This document shows, in pieces, positions 1 through 11,600 of a stretch of 64,000 nt of DNA. The notes below the pieces were generated by a model. It was not told the origin of the DNA. It did not search any database and saw nothing but the letters and a program-made list of their open reading frames with translations. The DNA comes from Caenorhabditis remanei (taxonomy: Eukaryota > Nematoda > Chromadorea > Rhabditida > Rhabditidae). A program made the translations under genes and the position numbers. The stretch lies in NCBI RefSeq assembly GCF_010183535.1, contig NC_071330.1:16907717-16971716 (forward strand). The letters run 5' to 3'. Position 1 is the first letter of the stretch, and each line of letters opens with the position of its first letter.

Positions 1-1810
1 GTCAGTGTAACCGCGTACAGTGACTATCAAAAATAACTTTTCTTGGTATTCACAATGCTGGCTCGGTTTAGCTCATTTCAAAACGCATCAAAGCTGGCTA
101 AATTATGTAAGACAACTTTTTCAGTTTTTCCTGTTTTTAGACATAAATTCGTTTGATTGCCATTTTTTAGGCTTTGGTATTTAAAAAAACTCAAATTTTC
201 ACATTTTTCTTATATATACAAGCATGTCAGACTTCTGTGTGTCCAGATGTCCAAAAGTCTTGTCTTTTTTCCATATTTTTTTGTAAATTATCAATTGAAT
301 ATTCCTAGTTTCTTCAATATATTAACATTTTAGAGATTTTCTTTTCGGTGAGTGTTTCTGTCTGTCCGAATGTTTGGTAGGCAGGAAAATCATGCTTTGT
401 CTAGGTTTGTTAATCTTTAGTTTTGATCGAATTTATATTACGAATGTTTCATTTTTTGATTTTTTCCAACTAAAAAAATTCGGGTGTCTGCTTGTGTATA
501 AGTTTGTCCTGTCCACAGTTTCCAACTTCTTCTCTGTCTGTCTGTCTGTGTATCCATTTGTCCAGATGTCTGTGTTACTGACTATGCTCATTTTCGCACT
601 GAGAAGCCACAAAACCGCGTATAACTTTCTTCACGAGATTGTTTAGCAAAAACGGAATACAGATTTGAAATCAGCACATAATTTCGGTTCTAATGATATA
701 TATCTCAACCTGTAACTCCATCTCGACTCGGGATCCTTCCCTAGTGAGCTCCCCCATCTGATTCAAGTATATATGGCCATCCACATTTACAGACACACAG
801 ATTTTTAGCAAATGATTTTTTGTTTTGATTCATTAGAGCACCCTTGCTCCAAATAGTTTTTGGCAGTGTAACTTTGGAAAAAGCATCTGGACAAATGGAG
901 ACACCGACAGACCTGTTTTGATTTCTGCACCTTTAAAGTTCATCTCTCCTCATGTCTACTACTTCAACCTTTCAATATTCATCACAGAATTATATTAATC
1001 CACCCCCCTCCTTTCCGCCAAAACAAGTTCCCCCTTTCTGCCTCTCTCATATCCACATCTCCTCAATCCCCTCCTCGCATAATAATAACAATAACAACAA
1101 TAGCCATGGTCTCCGACCACCCTCCTCTTATTCCATGATCGACGGTGTACATATTTCGTATTCTCCTCCTCCGACCATCTCCGACCTCCAAAAACTATGG
1201 TCTCCTAGTGTCTGCGTCTTTCTACACTCTCTCGCTTTATTCCGAAATACACACGACACGAAAAAAGAATCAATCCGCGAAATAGTTGTGTTACCAAGTT
1301 TTTGAGACATTTTGTCTCTCTCAAATTTATTTTTCTCTCAATAGAGCACCTTTGCTCTAAATAGTTTTGGTCAGTGTAACCGCGTACACTGACCATCAAA
1401 GAGTAATTTCGTCTGTGTCTGTGTGTCGGTTTGTCCGGATTTCCGGATTTAAGGCAGTTTATACCATTGTGTCCAAAAGCCCGATTTTTAACAAAATTGA
1501 GGAAATCTCTGTGTCTCGGTTTGTCCGGATTTCCACACTTTTAATTTTTTTCAATTGAGTCGACTCCATTTTCTTATTTAACTGTTGAAACATCATTTTT
1601 AATGGAAAATTTTGGAAACCCCCCCCCCATTTTTTTATTTTTCATGTCTGTCTGAATGTAAGTTTGTCCGGATGTCTGATTTAGTTCCAATTTGAGACAG
1701 TTTTCGTCATTATGCCTAAATTCCTCTATTTTCAACAAACTTGACTGTCTGTCTGTGTGTTGTTTTACCCGGGTGTCCAAATGCTTTTCAATTTTTAAAT
1801 ATTCCTATCG
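1..1810. repeat. Patch of dispersed repeats, no gene seen
   Basis: About 1.8 kb of low-complexity DNA with no supported coding exon. Motifs related to GGTCAGTGTAACCGCGTACA recur at 1-25 and 1371-1400 and, degenerate, at 2905-2950 and 3435-3480. The copy at 1371-1396 is palindromic. A block of the form gagcacctttgctctaaata precedes it at 832-860 and 1342-1370. T-rich strings containing tgtctgtctgtgtg and gtccggatgtc recur through 230-560, 1410-1530 and 1640-1780, and reappear inverted at 3090-3420. These look like pieces of one or two transposon-derived families. They lie upstream of, or in an intron of, dre-1. Confidence 0.6.
700..751. mobile_element. Solo fragment of DNA-transposon terminal repeat
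   Basis: About 50 bp closely match the right-hand terminus (21712-21765) of the DNA transposon nested in the LTR element, including the exact outer end actcgggatccttccctag followed by tgag in both places. No partner end or transposase is visible nearby, so this is a relic end of the same family. Confidence 0.65.
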
Positions 1811-1867
1811 TTTCCGTTACCTTTTCTCTTTTCTCTCTCATAAAAAAGTTCACAAAAAAAATTCTTT

Positions 1868-2130
1868 ATACTGTCGAAAAAATAAAGTTTCGACAAGGAT
1901 TTTCAAAAAAAATTTCGCGCGCTGAAACGCTCAAGCGCATAAAGTTCTGGGCGGAGCTTAAACTGCAAGCTTAAATAAGCGGCGCGGTTCTAATTCCAGT
2001 TGTTTTTTCCAAATTAAGAACCGCGCCACTTGCAGTTTAAGCTCCGCCCAGAACTTTATGCGCTTGCGCGTTTCAGCGCGCGAAATTTTTTTTGAAAATC
2101 CTTGTCGAAACTTTATTTTTTTGACAGTAT
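1868..2130. mobile_element. Palindromic MITE-like element (263 bp)
   Basis: A long inverted repeat. The left arm starts atactgtcgaaaaaataaag and the right arm ends with its near-perfect complement ctttatttttttgacagtat. Both arms carry the internal block ggcggagcttaaactgcaag and GC-rich cgcgctgaaacg. About 110 bp per arm pair, around a short loop near 1985-2015. There is no coding potential. The shape is that of a non-autonomous terminal-inverted-repeat element. Confidence 0.75.
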
Positions 2131-2149
2131 CACAAAATCCACTAGAAAA

Positions 2150-2428
2150 AAGTTGTCAACTACAAAAATAGTCTACACAAAATTTTGCACATTTTACTAA
2201 TTGACAACTGTTTGATAGCTATTTACCCTGCAGAGATACCCTTTGTCAAAGCGGGCGGCACTAAGAAAGCGAGGTGGGTGCAGAGAAGCTAGACGCTCTA
2301 GCTTCTCTGCGCCTCTCTCTGCTTTGGCAAGGCGTATCTCTGCAGGGTAAAGAGCTAGAAAAAAGTTGTCAACTAAGAAAACGTGCAGAATTTTCTGGAG
2401 ATCATTTTTGTAGTTGACAACTTTTTGA
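2150..2428. repeat. Inverted repeat with TTGTCAAC ends
   Basis: The outer arms read agttgtcaactacaaaaat and, inverted, tttgtagttgacaactttt. The inner arms contain ccctgcagagatac and its complement, around a hairpin of gagaagctagacgctctagcttctc. The same family recurs at 4247-4707, 5290-5583, 5856-6092, 8906-9320, 48815-48945 and 62080-62305, always in introns or intergenic DNA. Confidence 0.75.
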
Positions 2429-2530
2429 TGGCGTCAGTGGTTATAACGCTTATACTTGATTTTTAGCTTCCCAGTACCGTTTTTCGTACCGTTTTGCACA
2501 AATTTATAAAAAATATTCTTGCATTTCCAG

Positions 2531-5500
2531 ATGACATCGCCTTCACAAGAAGAGGACGATGTGGAAGAGTGGCGTGTCCTGTACCAGGAGACATTCGGCT
2601 ATCGTCGGCCCCTCTTTCATCCCGAACATGCGGTTTTTCAATTCCAGCCGGACCCGAAATTTCCGGGTCATCAGAGGAATAATAATAGAGAAAGAAGAGA
2701 GGAAAACGATGTGGATGAAGAAGAAGACGTTGAGGAATGGAATCCGTGGAAAGAGTCGTATGAGCAGTTGAGTCGTGGTGTTCACGTCATGAATAGTTTC
2801 GAGCAATTCGTCGGAGCCGCCGATATACAGTGCTTTGATCATATTGATGAGGCGTTGAAGTGAGTTTTCAATTGAGAAACAAGTCAAAGACGCGCCAGAT
2901 AACTGGTCAGTTACACTGACCAAAAAGTTACAATGACAAAGTTACAGTGACCAACTTTTTTTTGTGAGCAAAAGTGCTCTAATGAGAGAAACAATTTTTT
3001 TGAAGCCGAGCCAACATTCTGAAAGCCGTGAAAAACCTCTAGTTAAGATAAATTTTGAGTTTTCTGGTATTACATTTTTCGTTTATTTTGGACATCCGGA
3101 CATGCCTGATGTACAGCCAAACATCCAGATGATCGGAAATTTCTAGATTTGAGACTTCACAGACACATTTTTGTCTAAAAATCAAAGATTTAGATAACCG
3201 AACGCTTTAGAAACACAGACACACATTTGAAGACAATTTTTGTCTAAAAATCTCATAATTGGACATCCAGACAGTTGAGAAAAATTGTATATTTAAAAAA
3301 AATTAGATATTTTCGGCATCCGGACGCTGTAGACATTCAGACAGACACATTTCCAGCTGAAAGTTCGAAAACCCAAAAATTTGAAGTTTCTGGTATTTTC
3401 GGACATTTTGACACCCGTAAACTTATTTATTTTCCGATGGACAGTATACGCGGTAACACTGACAAAATTACAATGACCAACTATTACTGCTACAAAAAAT
3501 GTTTTCTTCCAGATTCCTCGACGAAAATCCTGAAGGCCATCACGAAAAACTAATATTCCTCCATGAGGGCACTCACAACGTCAACCACACCATCCGAATC
3601 GCTTCAGACGTCCAAATCATTGGCGCCTCCTCGTCAGAAGACATCGCCGCATCAGTCATCCTCACCGGACGGCACGCCACAATTCTCGAGATTCAAGAGG
3701 GCGCCCGTTCACCGTATCTCGGATGGATTACTGTAAAATATGAGGTGGATACGGAACATGAGGCGGAAGTGGCACTGATTATGGAGGTGGATGCTCCGCC
3801 TCCTCCGGATCCAAATTCATCTGGAGCCGTGGCGGATAATGATGACGATGACGACTTGGAGAAGGTGAATGAAATCGAATCGGATCAAACTACAAATTGC
3901 GCGATGGTTGTGACAGGAAGAGGGGTGGAGCCTATCATCGAGTCGTGTCATTTCCAGTCGGGCAACGCGGATCATCATACTGTAGTTGTCAAAGATCATG
4001 CCGCGCCGAAAATCAAAAATTCGAAATTCATCGGTGGCTCTGGTGGTGGTATCATCATTACCCATCAGGCGGCTGGTTACTACGATACCTGTGAATTTGC
4101 ACAAAATTTACGGTCCGGAATTCGTGTGCAATTCCAAGCCAACCCGTACTTCTATAAATGTGCGGTGCATCATCAGGGAGAGGTTGGAGTTTTTATATTG
4201 GAGTGAGTTTTTGCTTTTTTCTCGAAAAGTATGATAGCTGGAAAAAAGTTGTCAACTTTAAAAACAATCTTCTTCAAATTCTACACATTTTGCTAGTTGA
4301 CAACTTTTTGGTGGCTTATCACCCTTCGGAGATACGCAGACAACTAGACGCTCTAGCTTCTCTGCGTATCTCTCCGCTCTGACAAGGCGTATCTCTGCAG
4401 GGTGAACAGCTAGAAAAACGTTGTCAACAAGCAAAATGTGCAGAATTTTAAGGTGGTCATTTTTGTAGTTGACAACTTTTTGGTAGCACATCACCCTGCA
4501 GAGATATGTCCTGTCAAAGGTAGAAAAAGAGACACCGAGACGCAGAGAAGAAAGTAAAGCCTTAGGAGACACCGACTGTCGCTCTAGCTTCTCATGCCGC
4601 CCACTTTGACAAGACGTATCTCTGCAGGGTAAAAAGCTAGAAAAAAGTTGTCAACTATGAAAATACGCAGAATTTCATGTAGACCATTTATGTAATTGAC
4701 AACTTTTAACTAGCTTTGAAGGGTTTTGAGATATAATGATTTTTCTAAAACATATTTGATTTTTAGATTTTACTTTCTTTTTTAACCCACTTTTTTGTGA
4801 TATGGTCCTGATTTTTCCCAATTTCACTATTTTTTTTCCAGCGACGGTCTTGGCCATTTCCAAAACTGCGACATCTTCTCCAACGCGAAATTCGGCGTGG
4901 AACTCACATCGCCCAACGCGAACCCCACAATCACCGAATGTGAAATCCATCACGGCGAGCTGGGCGGTATATGTGTACACGAAGAGGCGACCGGACAATT
5001 TCTGAAAAATCGAGTGCACAACAACGCGTTCCTCGCCGTCTGGATATGCGGGGGAGCGAATCCGATTCTTCGTCAAAATGAGATATTCGACGGGAGACAT
5101 GGAGGGATTCTGGTGCATCGATATGGGAAAGGGTTGATTGAGGATAATGAGATTTATGGGAACGTGCTAGCCGGGATATTTGTGGAGACTGGAGCACAGC
5201 CGTGGATAAGGAATAATCATATTCATTCGGGGAAACAGGTTGGTGGTTTGACTTTGAAGCGTTATATCTCAAAATTTACAAAAGCTATCAAAAAGTTGTC
5301 AACTACAAAAATAATCTACGTAAAATTCTGCACATTTTTGTAGTAGACAACTTTTTTGTAGCGCTTTACCCTGCAGAGATACAACTTGTCAAAGCGGGCG
5401 GCATAAGAAACTAAGGAGAGTGCAGAGAGGTTAGAGCGTCTAGCTGTCTGCGTCTCTCTTTCTCTTATACCACCGGCTTTGACAGGGCGTATCTCTGCAG

Positions 5501-8375
5501 GGTGATGAGCTAGAAAAAAAATGTCAACTACAAAAATATGCAGAATTTTAAGTAGATTATTTGTGTATCTGACAAATTTTTCTATCTATGAGCCATCAGG
5601 AGATATAGGCGGTTGAAGATGCCTATTGTAGAGATCGGAGAGGCGCAGAGAGGCTCGACGCTCTCGTTTCTCTGCTTCTCGTTTCTCTTTTTTACTGATT
5701 CAAACCTATTTTTATCACTTTTTGTATTGTAAACACAAAAGAATAGAGAGACGCGGAGAAACGAGAGTGTCTGTTTTCTCTGAGTCTCCCCCTCACCCGC
5801 TATTTTTGATGCCTATCTTTAACCGCTCATATCTCAAAACCCTTGATAGCTACTAAAAAGTTGTCAACTACAAAAATGTGCAGATTTTTCTGGAGATTAT
5901 TTTCGTAGTTAACAACATTTTGATAGCGTTTGTAGTTTTTGAGATACAACACTTCAAAGTTTGCTGACAAACAATCTCTCTTGGTTGAGTGCAAACTTGA
6001 AAACGTTCTATCTCAAAAACCACAAGCGTTATCAAAAAGTTGTCAACTACTAAAATGTACAGAATTTTTTGTAGAACATTTTTGTAGTTAATTTCTCACA
6101 TTTTTCCAGGCGGGTGTCTACTTCTACGACAACGGCTCCGGCATTCTCGAAGGCAACGAAATCAATGGCAACACCCTAACCGGTGTCCAAATCCGAACCG
6201 GCGCCAACCCTCGAATTCTCAAGAATCGGATATGGAATAACGATAATGGAGTGCTAATTCACGAAGGCGGTCAGGGATGCCTAGAAGAGAATACGGTATT
6301 TGACAACACCACAACCAACGTGTTCATTCAAACCGAGGCCACGCCCACTGTCCGGAAGAATAAAATATTTGGATCTCGGGAGACTGGAATATTGATAACT
6401 GACGGTGGAAAGGGCACTATTGAGGATAACGAAATATTTGACAATGGTCAGGCGGGAGTCATGATTTTATCTGAAGCCACTCCGGTCATCCAACTCAATC
6501 GAGTACATGGAAATCGGTCGGCTGGAATTGAGGTGTCGTCGAAAGGAGAGTGTGTGGTTAGGGAGAATCGCGTGTTCAGGAATCGGTTTGGAGGTTAGTG
6601 TAGCTTTTATAAAACTTAAATTTTTGAAATCAGCGCGTCAAGAGCTTTTCGAAAAGTATAATCATGCCGTGGTTTGCATCTATTGGGGTCTCGACACGAA
6701 AACTACCGTACCCTGGGGTACTGTAGTTTTCGTGGTGGGACCCAATTTACACCAAACTAAGGCATGATTATACTCTTTTGAAAGGTCTAGACGAGCTGAA
6801 TTTGAAAATATGGCTTTTTAAAGTATTTGTTAAAAAATTAGCAAGATATGGGGGTTTTCAATGAAACATTTTTAACTTGCAATTCAGCTTGTGGCTTAAA
6901 ATTATTAGAATACTGTACTTTCTTGGCTAACTCAGCATTTAGTATTTTCACAGCGAAATCCAATTTATTTAAAGTATTTTGAGCCAAAAATCATTAAAGA
7001 ATATTGAAAATTAAGAAAGTTACAGAATTTCGAAATTTTTCGAAATTTCACCATTTTTTCCAAACGCTGTAACTTGGTGAAATTTGACCCGTTCTAAATT
7101 TTTATAAAATTTTTAGAATCAGCTCGTCAAGAACTTTCAGAAAAGTATAATCATGCCTAAGTTAGGAAAATTTTCGAAAATCGAGTTTAAAGGTGCATGG
7201 TCAAATTTTTGTCAAATTTCGACATCATGATAAATATGTCATGATTATACTTTTCTGAAAGGTCTCAACGAGTTGAATTCAGATTTCTAATCTTCATATA
7301 GGCGAAGTCAAAACTCGCAGAGTTATATCGGTTTTAACAAAATGTGGAAAAAAAATTTTCCGAAATTTTTCGAAAATCTATAACTTTCTTATTTCCCGCT
7401 CATTTTTTATAAATTTTTTACCAAAATTTCCTCTACTTTTCAGGCATCATGATAGCAAGTGGCTCGAACGTCGCCGACAGCAGTCTCAATCAAGTCTACG
7501 ACAATCTGGACCGTGTCTCAAAAGCTATCGACCGCGGCCATTGCCTATTCAGTGTCAGTGGCAAAGAGTTTTACCCAATGCACAATTTTTATCGGTAAAT
7601 TATATATAATTATATAAATTTTTACAAAATGAGTTTTTTTTTCAGGTGTATAACATGCAACTCGTCGGACCGAAACGGCATTTGTCAAAGTTGTATTAAA
7701 GTGTGTCACAAGGGGCATACGGTAATGTTCTTGCGGTGTGACAGGTGAGTAAATCGACATTAGAACGCGTAAATCGACATCACGCTTCGTAAATTGAAAT
7801 TAGGCAGCATAAAGCCACACCTAGACTCCCGTAAATCAACTCAAAATGTTGGAAATCTGAATCTAGGATCCCGTAAATCCACACTTAGCGATTCGTAAAT
7901 CGACAAGAAGCTTTCGTGAGACTACAGCGAGATTCCCGTGAATCTACACTAGCTATCTCATAAATCCACACCTAAGCTCCTGTAAATCCACACCTAGACT
8001 CACGTAAATAGTACCGAAACCTGCTTAAACCTACACCTAGGTTCCCGTAAATCTACACTAGCTATTTCGTAAATCTACACAATTTTTCATAAATCGAAAT
8101 TAAGCATCGTAAACCCACACCCAAGCGTCCGTAAATCTACCCAACCTTTCATAAATCGTCATTCGGAATCCCGTAAATCTACACTAGCTCTTTTGTAAAT
8201 CTACACCTATACTCTCGCAAATCCACACCTAGGCTCCAGTAAACCCACACCTAGACTCCTGTAAATCCACACCTAGGATCCCGTAAATCCACCCCACTCC
8301 CGTAGTTTTTCCAGATTCTACTGCGACTGCGGCGCCGATCATCTGGAACGCTCCTGCTGCCTCCGACAGTCTTAA
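2531..8375 (+). CDS. dre-1: dre-1/FBXO11 homologue, C-terminal part (beta-helix and UBR-type zinc finger)
   Basis: Substrate-recognition subunit of an SCF ubiquitin ligase; worm DRE-1 acts in developmental timing (family knowledge). Exons read as 2531-2859, 3513-4202, 4842-5238, 6110-6593, 7444-7594, 7646-7744 and 8315-8375. All junctions are GT-AG and in phase, giving 736 codons. The first exon carries the segment [18 protein letters not shown], which in FBXO11 proteins follows the F-box. Then come many right-handed beta-helix repeats of the type [20 protein letters not shown]. The protein ends with a Cys/His-rich UBR-type zinc finger ([20 protein letters not shown], then CHKGH, then CDCG) and the tail CCLRQS. 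I see no F-box: full-length worm DRE-1 is about 200 residues longer, so upstream exons probably lie left of the window. The first ATG sits directly after the acceptor atttccag, so it is either an internal methionine or the trans-spliced start of a short isoform. Introns are filled with inverted repeats. Confidence 0.9.
4247..4707. repeat. TTGTCAAC-family inverted repeats in dre-1 intron
   Basis: Two nested copies of the TTGTCAAC family occupy most of this intron. Blocks of aaaagttgtcaac and gttgacaactttt alternate with ccctgcagagata and its complement, and with CT-rich hairpins such as gacgctctagcttctctgcg. No coding potential. Confidence 0.7.
5290..6092. repeat. TTGTCAAC-family repeats in dre-1 intron
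   Basis: The 870-bp intron between exons ending 5238 and starting 6110 holds two copies (5290-5583 and 5856-6092). Between them is a hairpin of agagacgcagagaaacgaga-type sequence (about 5640-5790) that is repeated nearly verbatim at 9010-9190 in the convergent gene. Confidence 0.7.
6629..6800. mobile_element. MITE of the GTATAATCATGCC family
   Basis: The termini read cagcgcgtcaagagctttt/cgaaaagtataatcatgcc and the inverted ggcatgattatactctttt/gaaaggtctagacgagctga. The interior carries an imperfect palindrome of gggtctcgacacgaaaacta and tagttttcgtggtgggaccc. This is one of the clearest full copies of the commonest repeat family in the window. Other paired copies: 7117-7278, 9953-10110, 10747-10920, 11875-12032, 12650-12834, 55340-55670, 56630-56755 and 62690-62870. 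Single ends occur at 9665, 10437, 12520, 23945, 54880, 55025, 55185, 56335 and 56480. Confidence 0.8.
7747..8305. repeat. Minisatellite filling last dre-1 intron
   Basis: About 25 degenerate tandem units of roughly 20-23 bp of the form cgtaaatccacacctaggct run through almost the whole final intron, stopping just before the acceptor tttttccag. Units differ by substitutions and small indels. Confidence 0.85.
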
Positions 8376-8618
8376 CTTAATAATTTTTTTTCGGATCCAA
8401 TTTTTCTGTAATCCCCGCCCATTTTCTGTAAACTTGTTAGTCATTGGTATTAGGTTATGCAATTTCAATTTCACACATCCCTCAATTCCCCTCCTCCTCA
8501 CAAAAAAACTTTACGGTATACCCCCTATACATATTTCAAGTGGTCTTTCAGTATCCTTTTTTATTTTACAAAAAATTAATAATTTACAAGAAAAAAATCA
8601 ATAAAATTGTTGAAAAAT
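8376..8618. other. Convergent 3' ends of dre-1 and the MSP-domain gene
   Basis: Only 243 bp separate the two stop codons. On the + strand AATAAA at 8600-8605 is the nearest canonical poly(A) signal for dre-1. On the - strand AATAAA (plus-strand TTTATT, 8560-8565) lies 54 bp past the stop of the convergent gene. If both are used, the two 3' UTRs overlap by roughly 60-80 bp. Confidence 0.5.
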
Positions 8619-11600
8619 CTACGAAGGTGAATGGGCGGTCGGTTTTGGCGAGGTGGCCTGGAAATTCAAAATTTTTTATTTTTTCATTTTTTCAAAACTT
8701 ACTTCTCCAGATCCCTTCTTTTTTGGTTTGGGCGATAAAGCTTCTTGTTGTTGCTCTTTTTCCTGAAAATCGGATAGAAATTGAAAAGATTTAAAAGCGG
8801 TGGTGAGAGAGAGAGACGCAAGGAAGCTAGAGTGTCTAGTTGTCTGCGTCTCTCAAAATTGTTCACAGACTTTGAAACGGTATATCTAAAAATCTAGAAG
8901 CGCTATCAAAAAGTTGTCAACAACAAAAATATGCAGGATTTTACGTAGAATAATTTTGTAGTTGATAAATTTTTTCTATCTATGATCCATCAGGAGATAT
9001 AGGCGGTTAAAGATGACCAGCGTAGAGATCAGAGAGGGGCAGAGAGGTTCGACGCTCTCGTTTCTCTGCGTCTCGTTTCTTTTTGTTCACTGATTAATAT
9101 TTATTTTCATCACTTTTTGTAGTCTAAAACGCAAAGCGAGAGAATGAGAGAGACGCAGAGAAACGAGAGTGTCTGTTTTCTCTGCGTCTCTGCGATTTTT
9201 GATGCCTATCTTTAACCGTCGGTATCTCAAAACCCTTGTTAGCTACTAAAAAGTTGTCAACTACAAAAATGATTTAATTGAAATTCTGCACAATTTTGTA
9301 GTTGACAACTTTTTAGTAGCTCATGACCATGCAGAGATACGCCTTGTCAAAGTGGAGCCTACCATTTGTCCATTTTTCGGTTGTGTTGGTGAGTGCGGCA
9401 TTTCGTGTTGTTCCGGAACTTTCTGGAATTAAATTTTTCAGATATTTCAAATAATTTTTTTACATGAAATACCTCTTTCGGTGATTTTCCTCTCGGGGAC
9501 TTTGCAATCGGCGATTTCGCTTTTGGGGATTTCGCTTTTGGAGAGATCGCTTTCGGTGGCGCCTTTCCATCTTCATGCGATTTTTTGATTGGAGAACGCG
9601 CATGTTCGTTCGACTTCTTTCTTGGCTGAAACTTATGAAATCTTGAGTTTAAGATAGAATTTTTGAGTTCAGCGTGTCGAGAGCTTTCAGAAAAGTATAA
9701 TTATGCCTAGTTTTGAAAAAAAAATAGTTTTCGCTGGAAATCCAGCAAACTCCCTAGGATACTGTAGTAACTCAGCATTAAGTATTATTTGCAGCAAGTT
9801 ATTTCAAGTATTTTGAGCTAAAAATCTTTTTGAAATGTTGAAAATTAAGAAAGTTACAGAATTTCGAAATTTTTCGGAAAAAAAACGCATTTTTCCAAAC
9901 GCTGTAACTTGGACAGTTTTGACCCGTTTTGAATTTTGATCACATTTTTAGAGTCAGCGTGCCAATGGCTCTCAGAAAAGTATAATCATGCCTATGTTAG
10001 GAAAATTTTTGAAAATCGAATTTAAAGACGCATAGACTTGCTCGAAAACTGAAATTATTCAAATCAGGTAATGATTATACTCATTTGAAAGGTCTCGACG
10101 CGCTGAATTCGAAATTTTAGGAATAGTTGGGATATATTTAAAATTTGAAGAGATAAGGCAAGTTTTTAAGGAAAAAAAATTCAATTTTTTTTAAAAATTT
10201 TCTTATTTTTCATCAGTATTCCTGAAATTTTCAGATTTTTCCGATTCAGACTATACTAACCGCCTCATTCGAGCCTCTCTTCATAATCGGCGCCTTTGGA
10301 TTCTCCAACATCGTGAGGACCGGAGTGATGACGTGTGGAGTGGTCACAGGTGTCTCGGTAGACGGTTTTTTGGGCTGAAATTGAGATATTTGATATGGTA
10401 TATAATTTTAACTTAATTTTTTGAGTTCCTCGTGGCGAGGGCTTCAAAATGAGTATAATCATGGGTGGGTTTGAAAATTTTTGAAATTTTATGAAAAATT
10501 CAAAATTTTCAGATTTTCGAAAATTTTCGAAACTCCATAACTTTATCAATTTCCACCGTATTTCACTGATTTTTAGCAGAAAAAACTCCAACTTTCTCAT
10601 AAATTCATTTTAAAAAATACAACACTCCAAATTCTATCGGAACTACAGTAGCCCCCATTTTAAAAGTGCATTCCCAGATGTTACAAGAATTTTTTGACTT
10701 TTTTCCGCTCAAAATTAATTACTTCGTTTTTTATTGTCATAATCAGATTCAGCTCGTTGAGACGCGTCGAATGAGTATAATCATGCCCAGATTCGAAACA
10801 AAGTTGGGTCCCGCCACGAAAACGACCGGGGAAAACGATACTGTAGTTTTCGTGGCGAGACCCAACTTGCTTCGAATTCCGGCATGATTATACTCATTTG
10901 AAGCGTCTCGACGAGCTGATTTCAAAAAGTTTGATTTTAAACAAATTGAGTCAAAAGCGATCAAGTTACGCCAAAAAAAAATTTCAAAAAAATTTCTTTC
11001 TTTTTTCAAATTTCCGATTTTCAGCTAGAATTTTCAGTACGTACTGTCTCATTCGACTTCTTGCCTCCCGGCGTCTTCTGATTCTCTCCGGACTTGTTGA
11101 ATGGTGTAATGACGGGAATTCGAGGAGTTGTATTAGGTGTCGGAAGTTGTTTTGGCTGAAAATTTTCAATTTTTTTTTTTCAAAAATTCCCAATTTTCCA
11201 ATCTCACAGTTTCCGACTGCGTCTTCTGTGTCCGATTGAATGGACTCATATTCCTGACCATTCGCACTCCTTGACGTCTTCTACCAGGCATTATGGTGAT
11301 GGTTGGTGTCGGTGGACGATTCGGAAGTGGAGCAATTCCGGGGAATATGGGGATGCTCGGGTTTTTGACCAGCTGCTCTTCCACTGCCACTTCACGAGAG
11401 GCGTTCTGCAAAAACGTTTTAAAAAATTGAAAAAAAAACGATGAAATTTTGACAATTTTAGAGAAAAACTGATGTTACTCGGCGAGTTTCAGCCCTAGAC
11501 GGATTTTGTTAACAGATTCAGAATCCTCACGTCTTCAGCTTAGTAGCCGTGCCGCCTACCTGTATGATGGTCCTCTCGATCTTTCGAAACTCTGCAATCT

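Noticed and set aside
952..1305. 117-codon open frame near the left end
   Set aside because: Low-complexity Ser/Pro/Asn sequence between repeat fragments; no splice signals or domain.
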